A DNA stretch of 64,000 nucleotides from Isoetes taiwanensis (taxonomy: Eukaryota; Streptophyta; Lycopodiopsida; Isoetales; Isoetaceae): assembly GCA_021234155.1 (NCBI GenBank), contig JAJEKV010000224.1, positions 1 to 64,000 on the forward strand, written 5' to 3'. A program made the translations under genes and the position numbers. Under the pieces are notes generated by a model. It was not told where the DNA came from, searched no databases, and saw only the letters and a list, made by a program, of their open reading frames with translations. Positions 24,289-35,090 of this stretch are shown here, one piece after another (positions within the stretch are counted from its first letter, which is position 1; the number at the start of each line of letters is the position of its first letter).

Positions 24289-24925
24289 CCTATTTCTGTG
24301 GTAAGACGTTAAACTGCCATACCCGAGGTCACGGGTTCAACGCCCGTTGTGAAAGTGGCTACGTCAATGTAAAAGTTTGTGGGGAAGGACCCACGGCAAT
24401 GAATGTAAAGTGGTGAGGCGGGACCTTATCCTGGGTGTGTTATCTTGTGTGATGTAAAGTGGTGGGGCGGGACCATCTGGGTGCCACAGAAAAAGTGGGT
24501 GGGGGCGGGACATCCCAAGAATGGTGAAGCGGGGACCCATGCAGGTGTCCCATCTGGGTGTGTTGTCTCAGCAATGTAAAGTGGGTATGGACGGCGACCC
24601 AGGTGGGTGTGTAAAATTAATTGAGGCGGGACGAAAATCTAAAATTAGTAGAGGATCCATCGAAATGCAGGTGTGTGCAGGTGTGTTTGTAAAGTGGTGG
24701 CGGGACCCAGACGGTAGGTGTGTTGTAAAAGTGTCGCATGGACCCATCCTGGGGTGTGTTGAAAGTTTTTTGGGGAAGGACCCACTTCAAAGAATGTAAA
24801 GTGGAAAAAAAGGGACCCATCCTAGGGTGTGTTAAAAAGTGTCATATGTCCGATAGGACGCCATTTGCCTTTATGGCGTGACGTTAAAGTTAAAATCTCT
24901 TCTTCTTCTTCTTCTTCTTCTTCTT
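24289..24925 (+). mobile_element. SINE-like element with internal minisatellite and (TTC)n tail
   Basis: The head ctgtggtaagacgttaaac...gaggtcacgggttcaacgccc resembles a tRNA-derived Pol III promoter, with a box-B-like ggttcaacgcc. The middle (about 24380-24840) is an irregular array of units with aaagtggtggggcgggacc and gggtgtgtt. The 3' end is tggcgtgacgttaaagtt followed by TTC repeats (24899-24925). The aaagtggtgggg and ggcgtgacgttaaa strings are shared with the SINEs at 19671 and 47554, so it is probably a relative enlarged by internal duplication. Confidence 0.65.
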
Positions 24926-24952
24926 ATTTGAGTTATTTTGCCAGCCATGGTT

Positions 24953-25076
24953 GCGTTTAACCTTAAATAACAATCCACTAAAACAAGAAACCCAGATAGA
25001 AAGGTACATAGATAGCGTTTAACCTTAAATAACAATCCACTAAAACAAGAAACCCAGATAGAAAGGTACATAGATA
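24953..25076. repeat. 62-bp tandem duplication
   Basis: Two perfect or near-perfect copies (24953-25014 and 25015-25076) starting gcgtttaaccttaaataaca, immediately downstream of the SINE-like element. Confidence 0.92.
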
Positions 25077-25275
25077 AAATTATGAAACCTCAAAAAATTG
25101 GACATTTACAACAGATAATAATGCTTATGAACATCAATGAATAGTTGATAAAGAATGACTAATGATACACTGGGTTATTTGTGAAGCCTCCCAATATAAA
25201 CACTGCTCTCTCTTCAAAATCACAAAAGCATAGGATATCTACACAAAAATTTACACCAAAGCTTGAGAAGCAGAT

Positions 25276-26372
25276 CTATGCGCCAAAGCAGCCTTTAGAA
25301 AGCGGTTTTCCAGAAGCCCTGCACTTGGCAGCAGTTTCTTCAATCTGAAGGCATTTCGTTGCCCGTTCAGATTCTGCAAGAGACTTCTTTTCTTCAGCCA
25401 ATTTATGGATTTCGGCGATCTTATTCTTACATGTTTCGATCAGCGCAGCTCTCTTTTTCTCTAATGCTTGCTGCAGATCAATCCGACCACGAAATATCAG
25501 CTTAATAACCAAAATTTTAATCAATCGGAACAAAAAAGACAGTAGTTTTGTAGCAGAAATTTAGGCTCTGTATGGTTACCTCTTTGGATTTGAGCTTGGC
25601 TTCAATTGCTGCCTTTCTTTCATCCTCCCATACTGTAATTTCTGATACTTTTTTGGTATATCTGCAAATAAGACGCAGAGTTGGAGTAAGATTTTATGAA
25701 AAGACCACAAATTCTGCCTCTGTGTTGCTAGATCTGAGAAAACCGACTTGTTTTGAGACTTGGTTTTCTCGTTTTCTTCCCATGCCGTGATGTCTGCCAA
25801 GGACTTCTCTAGCTTTACTTTAGCAAGGTTAATATCTGCAAATTTGCAAACAAAAACATGCCGGAACTGAGCAGGAAAAAGACTTGAATTTCGAAGCAGC
25901 AAAAACATAGCAGAAAAAACATGAAATTCGAAGCTCAAGGAGCCGAATCTCACCTCGTTCTAAAGATTTGCTTGTTTCCACCTTGGCTGGTTCAGGGGCG
26001 GCGATAGTCTCTGCAAAAACCCCTCAAATTCTTCAAAATTGAAACCAAAAACAGGGAAATGCATAACAAAAATGCGTCAATGCTTCGAAATTGAACCAGA
26101 AAGAGAGAAAAGGGAGCAATTCGCGAACGGAAAGGAAGAAATCGCAAAGGGGCGAAAAGATTTGGGATGGATTGGGCATAAGAATGCAGAAAAATTGCAG
26201 TTTGATTCGATTCTGCGAAAAAAATCTCACCTGGAGGAGGAGGAGCGGGCTGTTCGCAATGGGTTTCCGGCGTAGGAGGTGGAGGAGGGGGATTTTCGGG
26301 ATGAACAGGCGGAGGAGGAGGGGCTTCAACAACAGGAGCAGGGACGCACTCTGCCGGAGGAGCTTCTGCCAT
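25276..26372 (-). CDS. Remorin
   Basis: Plant-specific plasma-membrane nanodomain protein, involved in the family's known roles in signalling, cell-to-cell movement and microbe responses. Exons on the minus strand: 26372-26231, 26010-25954, 25835-25748, 25661-25580, 25470-25276. All junctions are GT-AG and in phase, giving 187 residues, the usual remorin size. Residues 1-47 are proline-rich (PPPPPVHPENPPPPPP). The C-terminal remorin domain starts around residue 68 with AKVKLEKSLADITAWEENEK, then TVWEDERKAAIEAKLKSKE, QALEKKRAALIETCKNKIAE and AEEKKSLAESERATK, a long coiled coil. It ends GKPLSKGCFGA, whose Cys matches the membrane-anchoring C terminus of remorins. The ATG chosen (26370-26372) starts MAEAPPAE, typical of the family. 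The gene looks intact and free of the errors seen in nearby repeats. Confidence 0.93.
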
Positions 26373-26414
26373 AGCCACAAAGCTCAGGAATACGCCTGCC
26401 CCCTTTCATCCCGG

Positions 26415-26424
26415 CCTTATATTG
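26415..26424 (-). promoter_or_regulatory. Candidate TATA box of the remorin gene
   Basis: The minus strand reads caatataagg about 45-50 bases upstream of the remorin ATG, in a GC-richer context. Position and match suit a plant core promoter with a very short 5' leader; no further evidence. Confidence 0.4.
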
Positions 26425-27104
26425 CTTGCCCATTTCAAGGCAGCTTGTAAATAGTAAAACCCACACCCATAAACCCCCTTCCCTGTTCAATCAGACCATT
26501 TTTTTAGCTCCAATTCGTGCCCAATTGGCCCATTACATCGGATTAAAATCCAAAACCCAAATAAAAACATCGAATTAAACCCACACATTGATCCACCGAC
26601 TGGGCCACAAAACATTGGGCACTTCAGAAATTTGAATGCCGGTCCGGCTATAGTGAAAACAGAAAAAGACAGCTAATTTATGTCTCCAATCGCGCTGTCA
26701 CCAAGGAAAAGGAGCAGATGTGCTGGGCCAGAGAAACTGTTCTTCAGGAACAATATTCTGAGCAGAAAAGGCTTCAGTTCCGGCAATTGAGCGGACAGAG
26801 ATACCGGATTAATCCAAAAATGTGCATAGATTCGGGTAAATTCTTCAAATCTTTTCAGAGAAAAGCCTATGTTGCTGGATATGGTGGTTGGCCATGTGCG
26901 GTGCACGCAAAAAGAGGACACAAGACAAAGGTCCCAAAAGGTGGAGGGGACCCGCCGGAGGCCGCCATAGCTGGAGCTCCGGCCATGCGGCGGAAACTAA
27001 GATTCCGGCTGTCGAAACTGAGATTCCGGTTTTATGAAGCTGAGATTCCGGCATCATGCGTATTGTATGGCCCGTATATTTATATTTTTAGTAGGGTTGC
27101 CTAA
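26425..27104. other. Remorin upstream region, no gene recognised
   Basis: Open frames here are short and lack domains. The stretch 26940-27060 has three repeated ccgg-containing gattccgg(c/t) motifs, not interpreted. Confidence 0.5.
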
Positions 27105-27246
27105 GGGCCGGTTCACATGCAACGATGGTGGGAGAGGGGCCCTGTTATACCCTTTGTAAATTCGTGATGGTCCGTGATGGTGGGCGTAAAATGGCATGGC
27201 ATTTTACATGATGGTGAAGGTGGCGATGGTGCATGTGAATCCAGCC
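27105..27246. mobile_element. PIF/Harbinger (Tourist-like) MITE
   Basis: A 142-bp element flanked by a perfect TAA target duplication (27102-27104 and 27247-27249). The ends gggccggttcacatgcaacg and, reverse-complemented, ggctggattcacatgcaccatcg are terminal inverted repeats. There is no coding capacity. TSD and TIR together support a Tourist-type MITE; relatives lie at 13101-13240 and about 12340-12440. Confidence 0.8.
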
Positions 27247-27821
27247 TAACCCCCCGCCCACTTTCCTGCCTTCTGAGCTATGCCACGTGTCCTGCCACGT
27301 CAGCTGTTTTTCATCTCAACCATTAGATCTCTTAATTTCGAATCCTACGGCCAGGGAAATTAGAAAACCCAAAAAATTCTTTGTCGTGCCTTTGGCAACT
27401 CGGCTATGGCAGATCCGGCTCTGCATTAGGTCGTCCTCACTGATCGATAAAGCCTCCTCTTTTTATCACTTTCATTTGTCGTCTTTTATATGTTCCTGCT
27501 GTTGGGAGGCCCAGATCTTCAAGTATTTTCCAGACCTACACTTGTTTGAGACCAGCAGTCGATTTCAATGACCTCTTTGGAGGCCCCCCTGCGTTTTCGG
27601 TTTCATGTCTGGAGCATAGGAACAGACTTCTTGTTTCCGGATGCTTTCTTAAGGAGGTAAGCAATCTTGACGCTCTTTTCTTGTAAATTTGTGTCTGTCG
27701 GGACAAATCTAGCTGAAGGATTCGAGATGGATTATTTGTTATTTGTTATCTACTTTGTGTCGATCTACTCCGGCTTTCTATTAAAATGTTGCATTAGAAT
27801 GACGACTTCAAGGACTTGGCA

Positions 27822-29000
27822 TGGCCGTGGTATCAAAGATCAAGCTTGGCTCTCAAGACTGGAGGTATTTTCATGGAAACTTCCTTTCATAAGCAACGTA
27901 GCAATCAAGGTTTCTATTATCTGAAAAGCTTTCTTTCAAAAGCAATGGATATAAAAAGTCTTCTTTCTTATAAGAAGTGCAGCATTTGGATGAAAATTTC
28001 AAACATTAGGAATGGTTGTGGTATCGTGGATCAAGCTTGGCTCTCAGGGGCTAGAGGTCTCCAAACTCAGCTGAGAATCTATGGGTATGTCTACTTTTTA
28101 TGGCCTGCCCAAACTGGTGAAAGACATGATCCGCCTAATTCATGAAGCAGTGAATATGGGCGTCACTTTTCAAGACACAGCAGACATGTATGGGCCTCAT
28201 ACTGACGAGATTCTTGTGGGCAAGGTATGGTTAAATTACGGTTTTCAAAGTGCTGCATTATGCTCTCGTCATGCATTGTAGTTCTAATTGCCTAGAAAAA
28301 TATTTTGTGCATGCCCTGGTTTGAAAGCTTCATTTTCTGATTTTTCTCGTGATAGCAAAACTTTGTCTAGGCCATAAAGGGAATCGGGGAAAAGGTGCGA
28401 CTTGCCACAAAGTTTGTTGTTTGTTTTGGCTAAGCAGGGAAAGATGTCATTTAGAGGAGATCCACGAATATGTGAGAGGCTGCTTGTGATGCCGGCAAAA
28501 CGACTTGATGTGGACTACATTGATCTTCACGATCAACATAGAGTTGACAAAAATTCCTATTGAAATAAGCGTGAGCGTTTTCTCAACTTCATACAGTTTT
28601 AAATTCATATGTCTTTTTCTTAAATTTTTCTTTTGCGGGTTGATGAAATGAAACAACCTGGCGAAGGAAGGAAAAAGTCAAGTACATTGGCCTATAAAAG
28701 TATCCTCTTGAGGAAATTCGGACGATGCACATGCCATCCATCCTATATTGCGGTGCGGCTTGAATGGTTGCTTTGGACTCGAGATGTTGAAAAGGCCATT
28801 ATTCCTACACGCATGACTTTTGAAGATTTATTATGTTGTGATATACCTTGATATCGTCATGGGCGCATGAATGATAAACTACTTGATCTCTTTGTGCGAG
28901 GATTGGAAATAGGCATTGTGCCCTATGGTCTCCTTGGTGGAGGTCTTTTTTCCGGCAAAATTGTAGTGGAAGAGCTTGCAGATGGTGATTTTCGCAAAGT
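27822..29000 (+). pseudogene. Aldo-keto reductase (IN2-2/perakine-reductase-like) pseudogene
   Basis: Fragments of a plant NADPH-dependent aldo-keto reductase in correct order. The N terminus is VVVSWIKLGSQGLEVSKL (about 28014-28075) with an in-frame stop. Then come MGMSTFYGLPKLVKDM and IHEAVNMGVTFQDTADMYG (to 28227, GT donor). IKGIGEKVRLATKF follows near 28375, and RLDVDYIDLHDQH (28500-28550). EMKQ...EGRKKS comes next (from 28637), then [15 protein letters not shown], and [20 protein letters not shown] ending at a GT donor near 29000. An extra, aborted N-terminal start (MAVVSKIKLGSQDW) sits at about 27822. Two acceptor sites read gcgg or gcgag where the duplicate at 60008 or splicing logic expects gcag. 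The C-terminal third was not found, neither before the CACTA at 29708 nor after it at 42920. Confidence 0.82.
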
Positions 29001-29707
29001 AAGGAATTTCTATCTGCTTACCTTTATCCTGTCTTTAATGTGATTCTTAGTTTAACATTATACTATCATATAAGCGTGGCTTTACATATGTCCCGGTGTT
29101 CTAATTGTGCATTACGTCTAATCGTGCTCTTAAATCCATTTAACATTCCCAAGTCTGCATGAATATTCCTTTCCTAAGATTAGCATTAAAGCGTTAGTTC
29201 TTCCTTATTCTAAATGTGGTCATTAAAATCAAACTATTGATGTATTCTTTGTACTTTTATCCGAAAAAAGGTCAGAGATTTCATGCATTAATTTGTCTAA
29301 TGTAATTTAAATTAATTGTTTGCCTTCATTGGCAAGTAGGATATTCGTTTGGTTTTCATCCTCCACTTGATAGTTGAATTCTCTTGATGGCTGAAAATTT
29401 TGTGAATTTAATCGGAATACAATGCATGTTTTGTGAGTCTTGGTAATGTAGTCTTTGATGGTTGATTTTGCAGAAAAAGTACTCTAAAGGCCTTATAAAA
29501 TAGAGCTGATAGCGAGGCTTCCAACTTTAAGATGGTGGATTTCCGGATTTTCTAGCCAATCTTCGACACTAGATTCGCAGAGCCACATCTAATTGATTTT
29601 AACTGACAACCTATGTTTTAGTAAACAAGTTTGATGTTCAGAATTCAAATGTTATTGCCTTATATTTCTAGTTTTCCCTACCATTCCACTTCTCAATAAG
29701 TGTTGTA
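29001..29707. other. AKR intron/flank before the CACTA element
   Basis: No further AKR exon was recognised. The stretch is AT-rich and ends in the GTA target site of the CACTA insertion (29705-29707). Confidence 0.55.
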
Positions 29708-30138
29708 CACTACAAGAGGATAGGGGATATAATGTCGAGCATAGTGCAAAATTTTTGACACTAAGTGAACCTTTAATCTTCCTAAAATGGCCAAAACCCG
29801 ACACTATACTAGATGTCATCATTGGTCACTGGGGTGACCAACATTGAGTCAGGATTGTGACTAAATATATTTGTCATAATGTTGACACTAATAGAGTTTT
29901 CAACATGATTGTAACTAGAATTTTGACAAAATAGCATCACTTATTATAGGAGTTTAGTGTTAGTAATTTCAATAGGCATTGTGTTGAGTTCTTCTATGAT
30001 TTATGACAAACTTTACATCGATATTAAGTAATGTTTTGTGTCAAAACTACAAGTACATAGTGACGAATTTTCTTTTGTAAGTGTATCAAAACTATGCCTG
30101 GTATTAGCAAACTTCAAAGTGAAATAGTGACACCTTAG

Positions 30139-30265
30139 GATCAAAACTTTATTAAACTTGTGTCAATTTACAATCAAAACTTTGATAAGCTTGTGTCAAT
30201 TTACAATCAAAACTTTGATAAGCTTGTGTCAATTTAGCATCAAAACTTTGTGCGACTTGTGTCAA
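30139..30265. repeat. CACTA subterminal repeats
   Basis: About four copies of a 33-34-bp unit containing atcaaaacttt and cttgtgtcaattta. The core ttgtgtcaa reappears inverted as ttgacacaa near the right end (about 42800-42850). CACTA subterminal arrays of this kind bind the element's TnpA-class protein in known systems; here binding is inferred. Confidence 0.7.
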
Positions 30266-31854
30266 TATTACAACAAGGTATTAGCAAATTCAGGAGGCAC
30301 CACTTGTAAAATAGTGACAATTTAGCATCAAAACTTTCTCAAAAGAAATAAGGAGCACCATTTAAGAAATAGTGACAATCACGGAAACAATTTAATAATG
30401 TCTACAACTTGCATTTACTTAGGCTATTGTTGGACTGCCAATGTCTACATTGTTATTGGATTTGCATATTAAAGGTATAATAGGAACTTTGATGGTATAA
30501 GAAGACAAGGCAACTAGTTTAATTATCAACAAGAATTATAAACAACAAAGAAATTCAAAAGATCGAGTTCATGCTTGTTATCTAATTATATATTTAGGAT
30601 GTCATTGTCATATGCAATAAATTTAGTCCTCTAATCATAGTCAAGGTTATCTTCATCTCTGAGACTTCATTTCTTTCGCTTTCGATCATTGTCCTCCTGA
30701 TCAGTTTAATGCAGAATTTAGTTCTAATTTGATGTGATGAAAATTGCTTTAGAACAATATGAAACAATAAAACTTATTATACCTGTTCTTTATCAGAGTC
30801 AGTTTCGATATAGCAAATATTCGCGCATTATAATCAAGTAAAAGATTATTGTAAAGGAGACCCACCACGAACATTGTATTTAAAAAATACTTACGTGTTC
30901 ATAACTTCTTTCACCTTCTTGAGTCTCGTCTTGAAGATGATACCTGGGCTTGTCCCGTTAACATAGTCCAAGGCTCTATGCCGCCATTAGAACAACACAT
31001 TTAGAACTAAAAGAATTGCATAATCAGAAAATGAGCATTTAATGAAACATGCTGCTGCAATTCAGTATTTAAAACTACAAATATCGATAATTAAAAGTTA
31101 CATTCTAATAACTCAAAATGACTATTAAATATTAGGTTGCGAGAGTGTGCCAATGAAAAGATTACATCAAGCGGTTAAAGGCATTGAAGGAGAAGCTTTA
31201 TGGTGCTTTGGGGAACCATTGAAGCTTAAAGTTCGAATCAATATCTTTTTTTAATCGGTTGCACCGGCAACTTCTTTTGATGCGAGAAATTAAAATAGGA
31301 GACATGATCAAATTGAGCAAATTGTTCAGCAACCGTTCCTGGCAGCTCTACCAGTCCACCAATCAGTTTCCTCACACGAGATTTCTGCCCAAGTTTTCCA
31401 TCTTTCTCTTGAAGAAATTGAAGCCCAGACATAGAAATTACAAAAGGATGTTTGATTGGCTGATCTGGCTACTAAACATTTGGCGGGGAAAATCGGATGT
31501 ATTCAATACAAGACTTAAAATGTCGATGCCAATCTTGCCAAATCCAAAGCTAATCTGATTACTTAAAATGTCGGGATGTCAATCTTGCCAAGCCAAAGTT
31601 AAGGGGAATGTTAGCTTTGAAACAGATCGAGGTCTTATTTTCAAAATAGTAATATCGGAAGATAGAAAATGGTAGTAGAATTCCATTACATGGTATAAAG
31701 CAAGCATATGGAAACTTCATGCATCTGACTTGAAGCAAGCATATGCTAGTTCTATTAAGATTCACTTGCATATACAGCCTGAGCTACTTGCATAGTATAT
31801 TTGAGAATTAGGACTACCCTTGCCACATAGAAAGCATTGCACTAATTTCTGGCT

Positions 31855-32186
31855 ATGGCGTCCATCAAAGCCCTATAAAGACCATTGTGGTGCTGGTAAT
31901 GGAGAACAGATCCTTTGATCACATGTTAGGATGGTTCAATAGAATCAATCCAGAAATAGATGGTCTCCAAGCAACATATTGCAATCCTCTCAACACAAGT
32001 GATCCAAACTCAGAGCAAGTATATGTGTCAGATGCTGCAGAATATGTAGATCCAGATCCAGGGCATTCATTTCAAGCAATAAGGCAGCAAATGTTTGGCA
32101 GGGATGATGATACATCTGCAGATCCGCCACCAATGAACGGGTTTGCACAGCAAGCAGAAAGCGAGCAGAAAGGATTATCTAAGAGG
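31855..32186 (+). pseudogene. Captured 5' exon of nonspecific phospholipase C (NPC)
   Basis: About 110 codons of the N terminus of a plant phosphoesterase-family phospholipase C, the enzyme group that hydrolyses membrane phospholipids to diacylglycerol. Seen in order: [18 protein letters not shown] (the ENRSFDH active-site motif), [36 protein letters not shown] and [12 protein letters not shown], ending at a GT after LSKR. Upstream, MASIK is joined out of frame by one missing base (caaagcc versus caaaggcc in the copy at 63220). No later NPC exon follows; the next recognisable sequence belongs to the minus-strand element gene. It lies wholly inside the CACTA element, so it is a transduplicated host fragment, likely non-functional. 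Confidence 0.88.
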
Positions 32187-32264
32187 GTAATGAGAGCGAG
32201 ACATTAATCTACACCAGCAATAAACAAGAATGCATGACATTGACTTAAAAAAAAATTAACCAAC

Positions 32265-33414
32265 CTTTTTGGGAACAAAGCCTTTTGCAATCATCTTCTT
32301 TCTCCATGCTTCATACCCGCCCTTTGCAATTATTTCCTGTAACAGATCCTCCGTTGGCATGGATCCCCAATCTTGAAACTGCATTGTATTTGCATTATTC
32401 ACCAAAAATAAAGAAATGTACTTGAAAGAAGATAGCACTTACAAACTTAGTCTTAATAGACATTATGCCGCTTGAGGCGGAGTCCGTTCTTTGCCTCGAT
32501 GCGTTTGGCGTGACATCTCTTTGTCTTTGATAATTCCTACCACAGAGCTTGACAAATCTCTTCCAACTTTCATCATCAACATGCATTGGTTTCGGCGCAT
32601 TGTTCTTTCGCACATTCCTCCGAAGATTTTCCCTATGATTTTAAACTCAGAAAAATTGTATTTACATTCATATTCATTAATTACTAACCTCCAGTGTTTC
32701 CACCGCTTCTTCAAGAACTTAATGACATCCATCTCGGATAATCCATCGCCAAACTGCTCATAAATGTATTTCAAGGTCCTCTGCAGGTGACGTGGTTTTA
32801 TTTCCTTGAAGAGTTTATCGACCTCCCTACAATAGATTTTCAGCGCATCTGATGCCTTTTGTTCGAATTCCCGTCCAGCTTCATCCCTTAACAATTCCCC
32901 TTTATGAAAGCATACCTACATTTAAGTATTAAAAAGAAGTCACATAAGCAAAACTCCTAAAATTATACAATTCTAATGCAATAAAGCAACAAAATGGCAT
33001 AAAAGCGAAGTTACATAAGCAAGATTTTTAGAATTATACAATCCTGAAGCAATAAACAGCAAAATAGCATAAGCAAAATGGCATAAAAAATAAATCACAT
33101 AAGCAAGATTTCTAGAATTTTACATTTCTGATGCAATAAATAGTAAAATGGCTTATTCCATTTGAGTGGTCCATCATCTATAAGAAAAATAAAGAACGAA
33201 AGTAAGTTGCGAGGCATACACGAGACCTCGATAGCTTTCTGAATTGAACGTTGTAAGAGAGATCAATGTCCTCTGAAATGTCTTTTTCAGCTTCAATATT
33301 GCCTTTTTGTGGTGACATACTGTTTTCCTGAATTTCTGCGTGCTCCTTGTGCATGATGTTCAAACATTCTTTGGAAGAACTATGGGATTGACGACGTTTC
33401 CTTGGTACGCACAT
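32265..33414 (-). CDS. Multi-exon CACTA-internal gene on the minus strand, possibly TnpA-like
   Basis: Four exons splice cleanly on the minus strand: 33414-33220, 32915-32689, 32632-32443 and 32378-32265, all with GT-AG junctions and matching phases. The product begins MCVPRKRRQSHSSSKE and continues VCFHKGELLRDEAGREFEQK and FLKKRWKHWR, then NNAPKPMHVDDESWKRFVKL, NYQRQRD, and GYEAWRKKMIAKGFVPKK. It is basic and hydrophilic with no membrane segment. The W-x-x-W and basic block, followed by a ..P..VDDESW.. motif, loosely recalls the Transposase_24/TnpA class carried by plant CACTA elements, but the match is not firm. Further 3' exons may lie at 30975-30895 (ALDYVNGTSPGIIFK), about 30821-30783 and 30696-30667, but the phase from exon 4 does not fit, so an exon is missing or misread. 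The conserved splicing argues for recent function. Confidence 0.5.
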
Positions 33415-34156
33415 ATATTAACAACTTTAGTTAGAATAGTATATAAGTATGCAATCAAATCCTAGGTTAATATAACAAGGGAAAGAAAGAAAGCAGCAAA
33501 GACATAAAGGTATGGCAAATACTTCAGCACACAAACACAGGCAAGAACAGTCAATCAAATTAGACTTTTACGTTCGCGAAAAAACGAGCTAGAGCAAACA
33601 GAGCTAGATTTCTGCAATCACTTCCTAGATTACTATAACAAGGGAGAGAAAGAAAACAAGAAATGAATATGCCATTATCACAGAGAAAGAAAGCAATAAA
33701 CGAATTTGGCATTCCTGTTTGCTGCAGACTTTCATATCAGACTTTATACAAGAATGAGAAGCTTATTCAAAGCCTGCAAATCATTGAACAGCTATCAGAT
33801 TGGCAAATGAACAGCTATCACATTGGTGAGGTGTGCTCTAGGATAATTCCAGCCTACTGCAGTGGAATAACTGCATGGCAGAACTTCAAACCTTTAAGAT
33901 CGCATAGAGCCAGATCAAGTTTCTGATCACATGATTATTTGGGAACAATTTCCCTAGTATAATATGATTGAAGATGGTAGCAATATTCTTCAGCAATAAT
34001 GGCCTTCATAGATTAGTTCCAAAAGGTAATGTATGCCAGACCTCCGTCTAATGAAATGAGGTCTGCATTTTTATCTTGATAGCTTGCATGCATGCAGACT
34101 TTGTCTCTCTCTTGATGCTATAAAATGCAAAAGCAGTAGAATGTGAAAGATCAAGT

Positions 34157-35090
34157 TAGGTTGGTTACCTACCAAGGAACGGATTCTTAATACATCTGAT
34201 GTTAAAGCAAAGTACCATATAAGGAGGGCGGATGATCCTTCTGGTGGCAGTGCTTGTCCTTCATATTTAATATGTTTAAGAGACACCACATGCTTTTATT
34301 TTACATCCATAAAGCACTTCTGAACTATAGAATAAGGCTTTCCTGGCCAAAGGGTGCTACGGATGCATGTTTTCAGAAAGGTGATATGATGCTTTTGGCA
34401 TTATGATACAACACATATATGATCAGAACACCCATGCATGCCCTAAGGCTGCCAGAAGACACATATTTTGTTACCGCTAACACTCTTCTGGTTGTGGTCG
34501 TTCAGGGATTACGGACCTTTGGACGTAAATTGTTCTTCAAGATACAATGCATCACAATCTTATAGGATGAAAGTCTTTACTTAGTGCTTGCCGAAGGTAC
34601 AGCAATGTGGAGCTTGGGAGGCAGTGCTTTGACCATTATCCTTTGTGTTTCAAGTGATGGCCCCGAGCTGAAGATGGAAATGAGCGGGACTGCCAAGCAT
34701 TCATTCTTGGAACCGCCTCATACGTACATTAACTTTGATGGAGTTCGTATCAGACCTACCAAGGAACTCTATTTGCAGATTCTTAATACATCTGATGTTA
34801 AAGCAAAGTACCATATAAGGAGGGCGGATGATCCTTCTGGTGGCAGTGCTTGTCCTTCATATTTAATATGTTTAAGAGACACCACATGCTTTTATTTTAC
34901 ATCCATAAAGCACTTCTGAACTATAGAATAAGGCTTTCCTGGCTAAAGGGTGCTACGGATGCATGTTTTCAGAAAGGTGATATGATGCTTTTGGTATTAT
35001 GATACAACACATATATGATCAAAACACCCATGCATGCCCTAAGGCTGTCAGAAGATACATATTCTGTTACTGCTAACACTCTTCTGGTCG
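34157..35090. repeat. Direct repeat of about 335 bp inside the CACTA
   Basis: Sequence from about 34157-34495 recurs at about 34758-35090 (shared string aatacatctgatgttaaagc and onward). The second copy continues an open plus-strand frame from 34584 (IRPTKELYLQILNTSDVK). The protein was not recognised; it may be another captured host fragment. Confidence 0.75.

Larger units (their letters stand above)
28637..32641 (+). repeat. Segmental duplication, copy A
   Basis: This block recurs in direct orientation at 60008-64000, offset about 31.36 kb, with very high similarity over 4 kb. It includes AKR 3' exons, the CACTA 5' end, the NPC exon and part of the minus-strand element gene. Left breakpoint: just before the AKR exon starting ggttgatgaaatg. 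The right breakpoint is not visible because copy B is cut by the window end. Differences are concentrated at CAG/CTG. Confidence 0.93.

Noticed and set aside
24289-24925. CRISPR-like array appearance of the GC-rich repeats
   Set aside because: Units are irregular in length and spacing, and the context is a plant nuclear SINE-like element.
31238-31432. Minus-strand frame with KLIGGLVELPGTVAEQFAQF
   Set aside because: Present in both duplicate copies and open on both strands, but splicing phase with the neighbouring exons does not fit and no family was recognised; not called as an exon.
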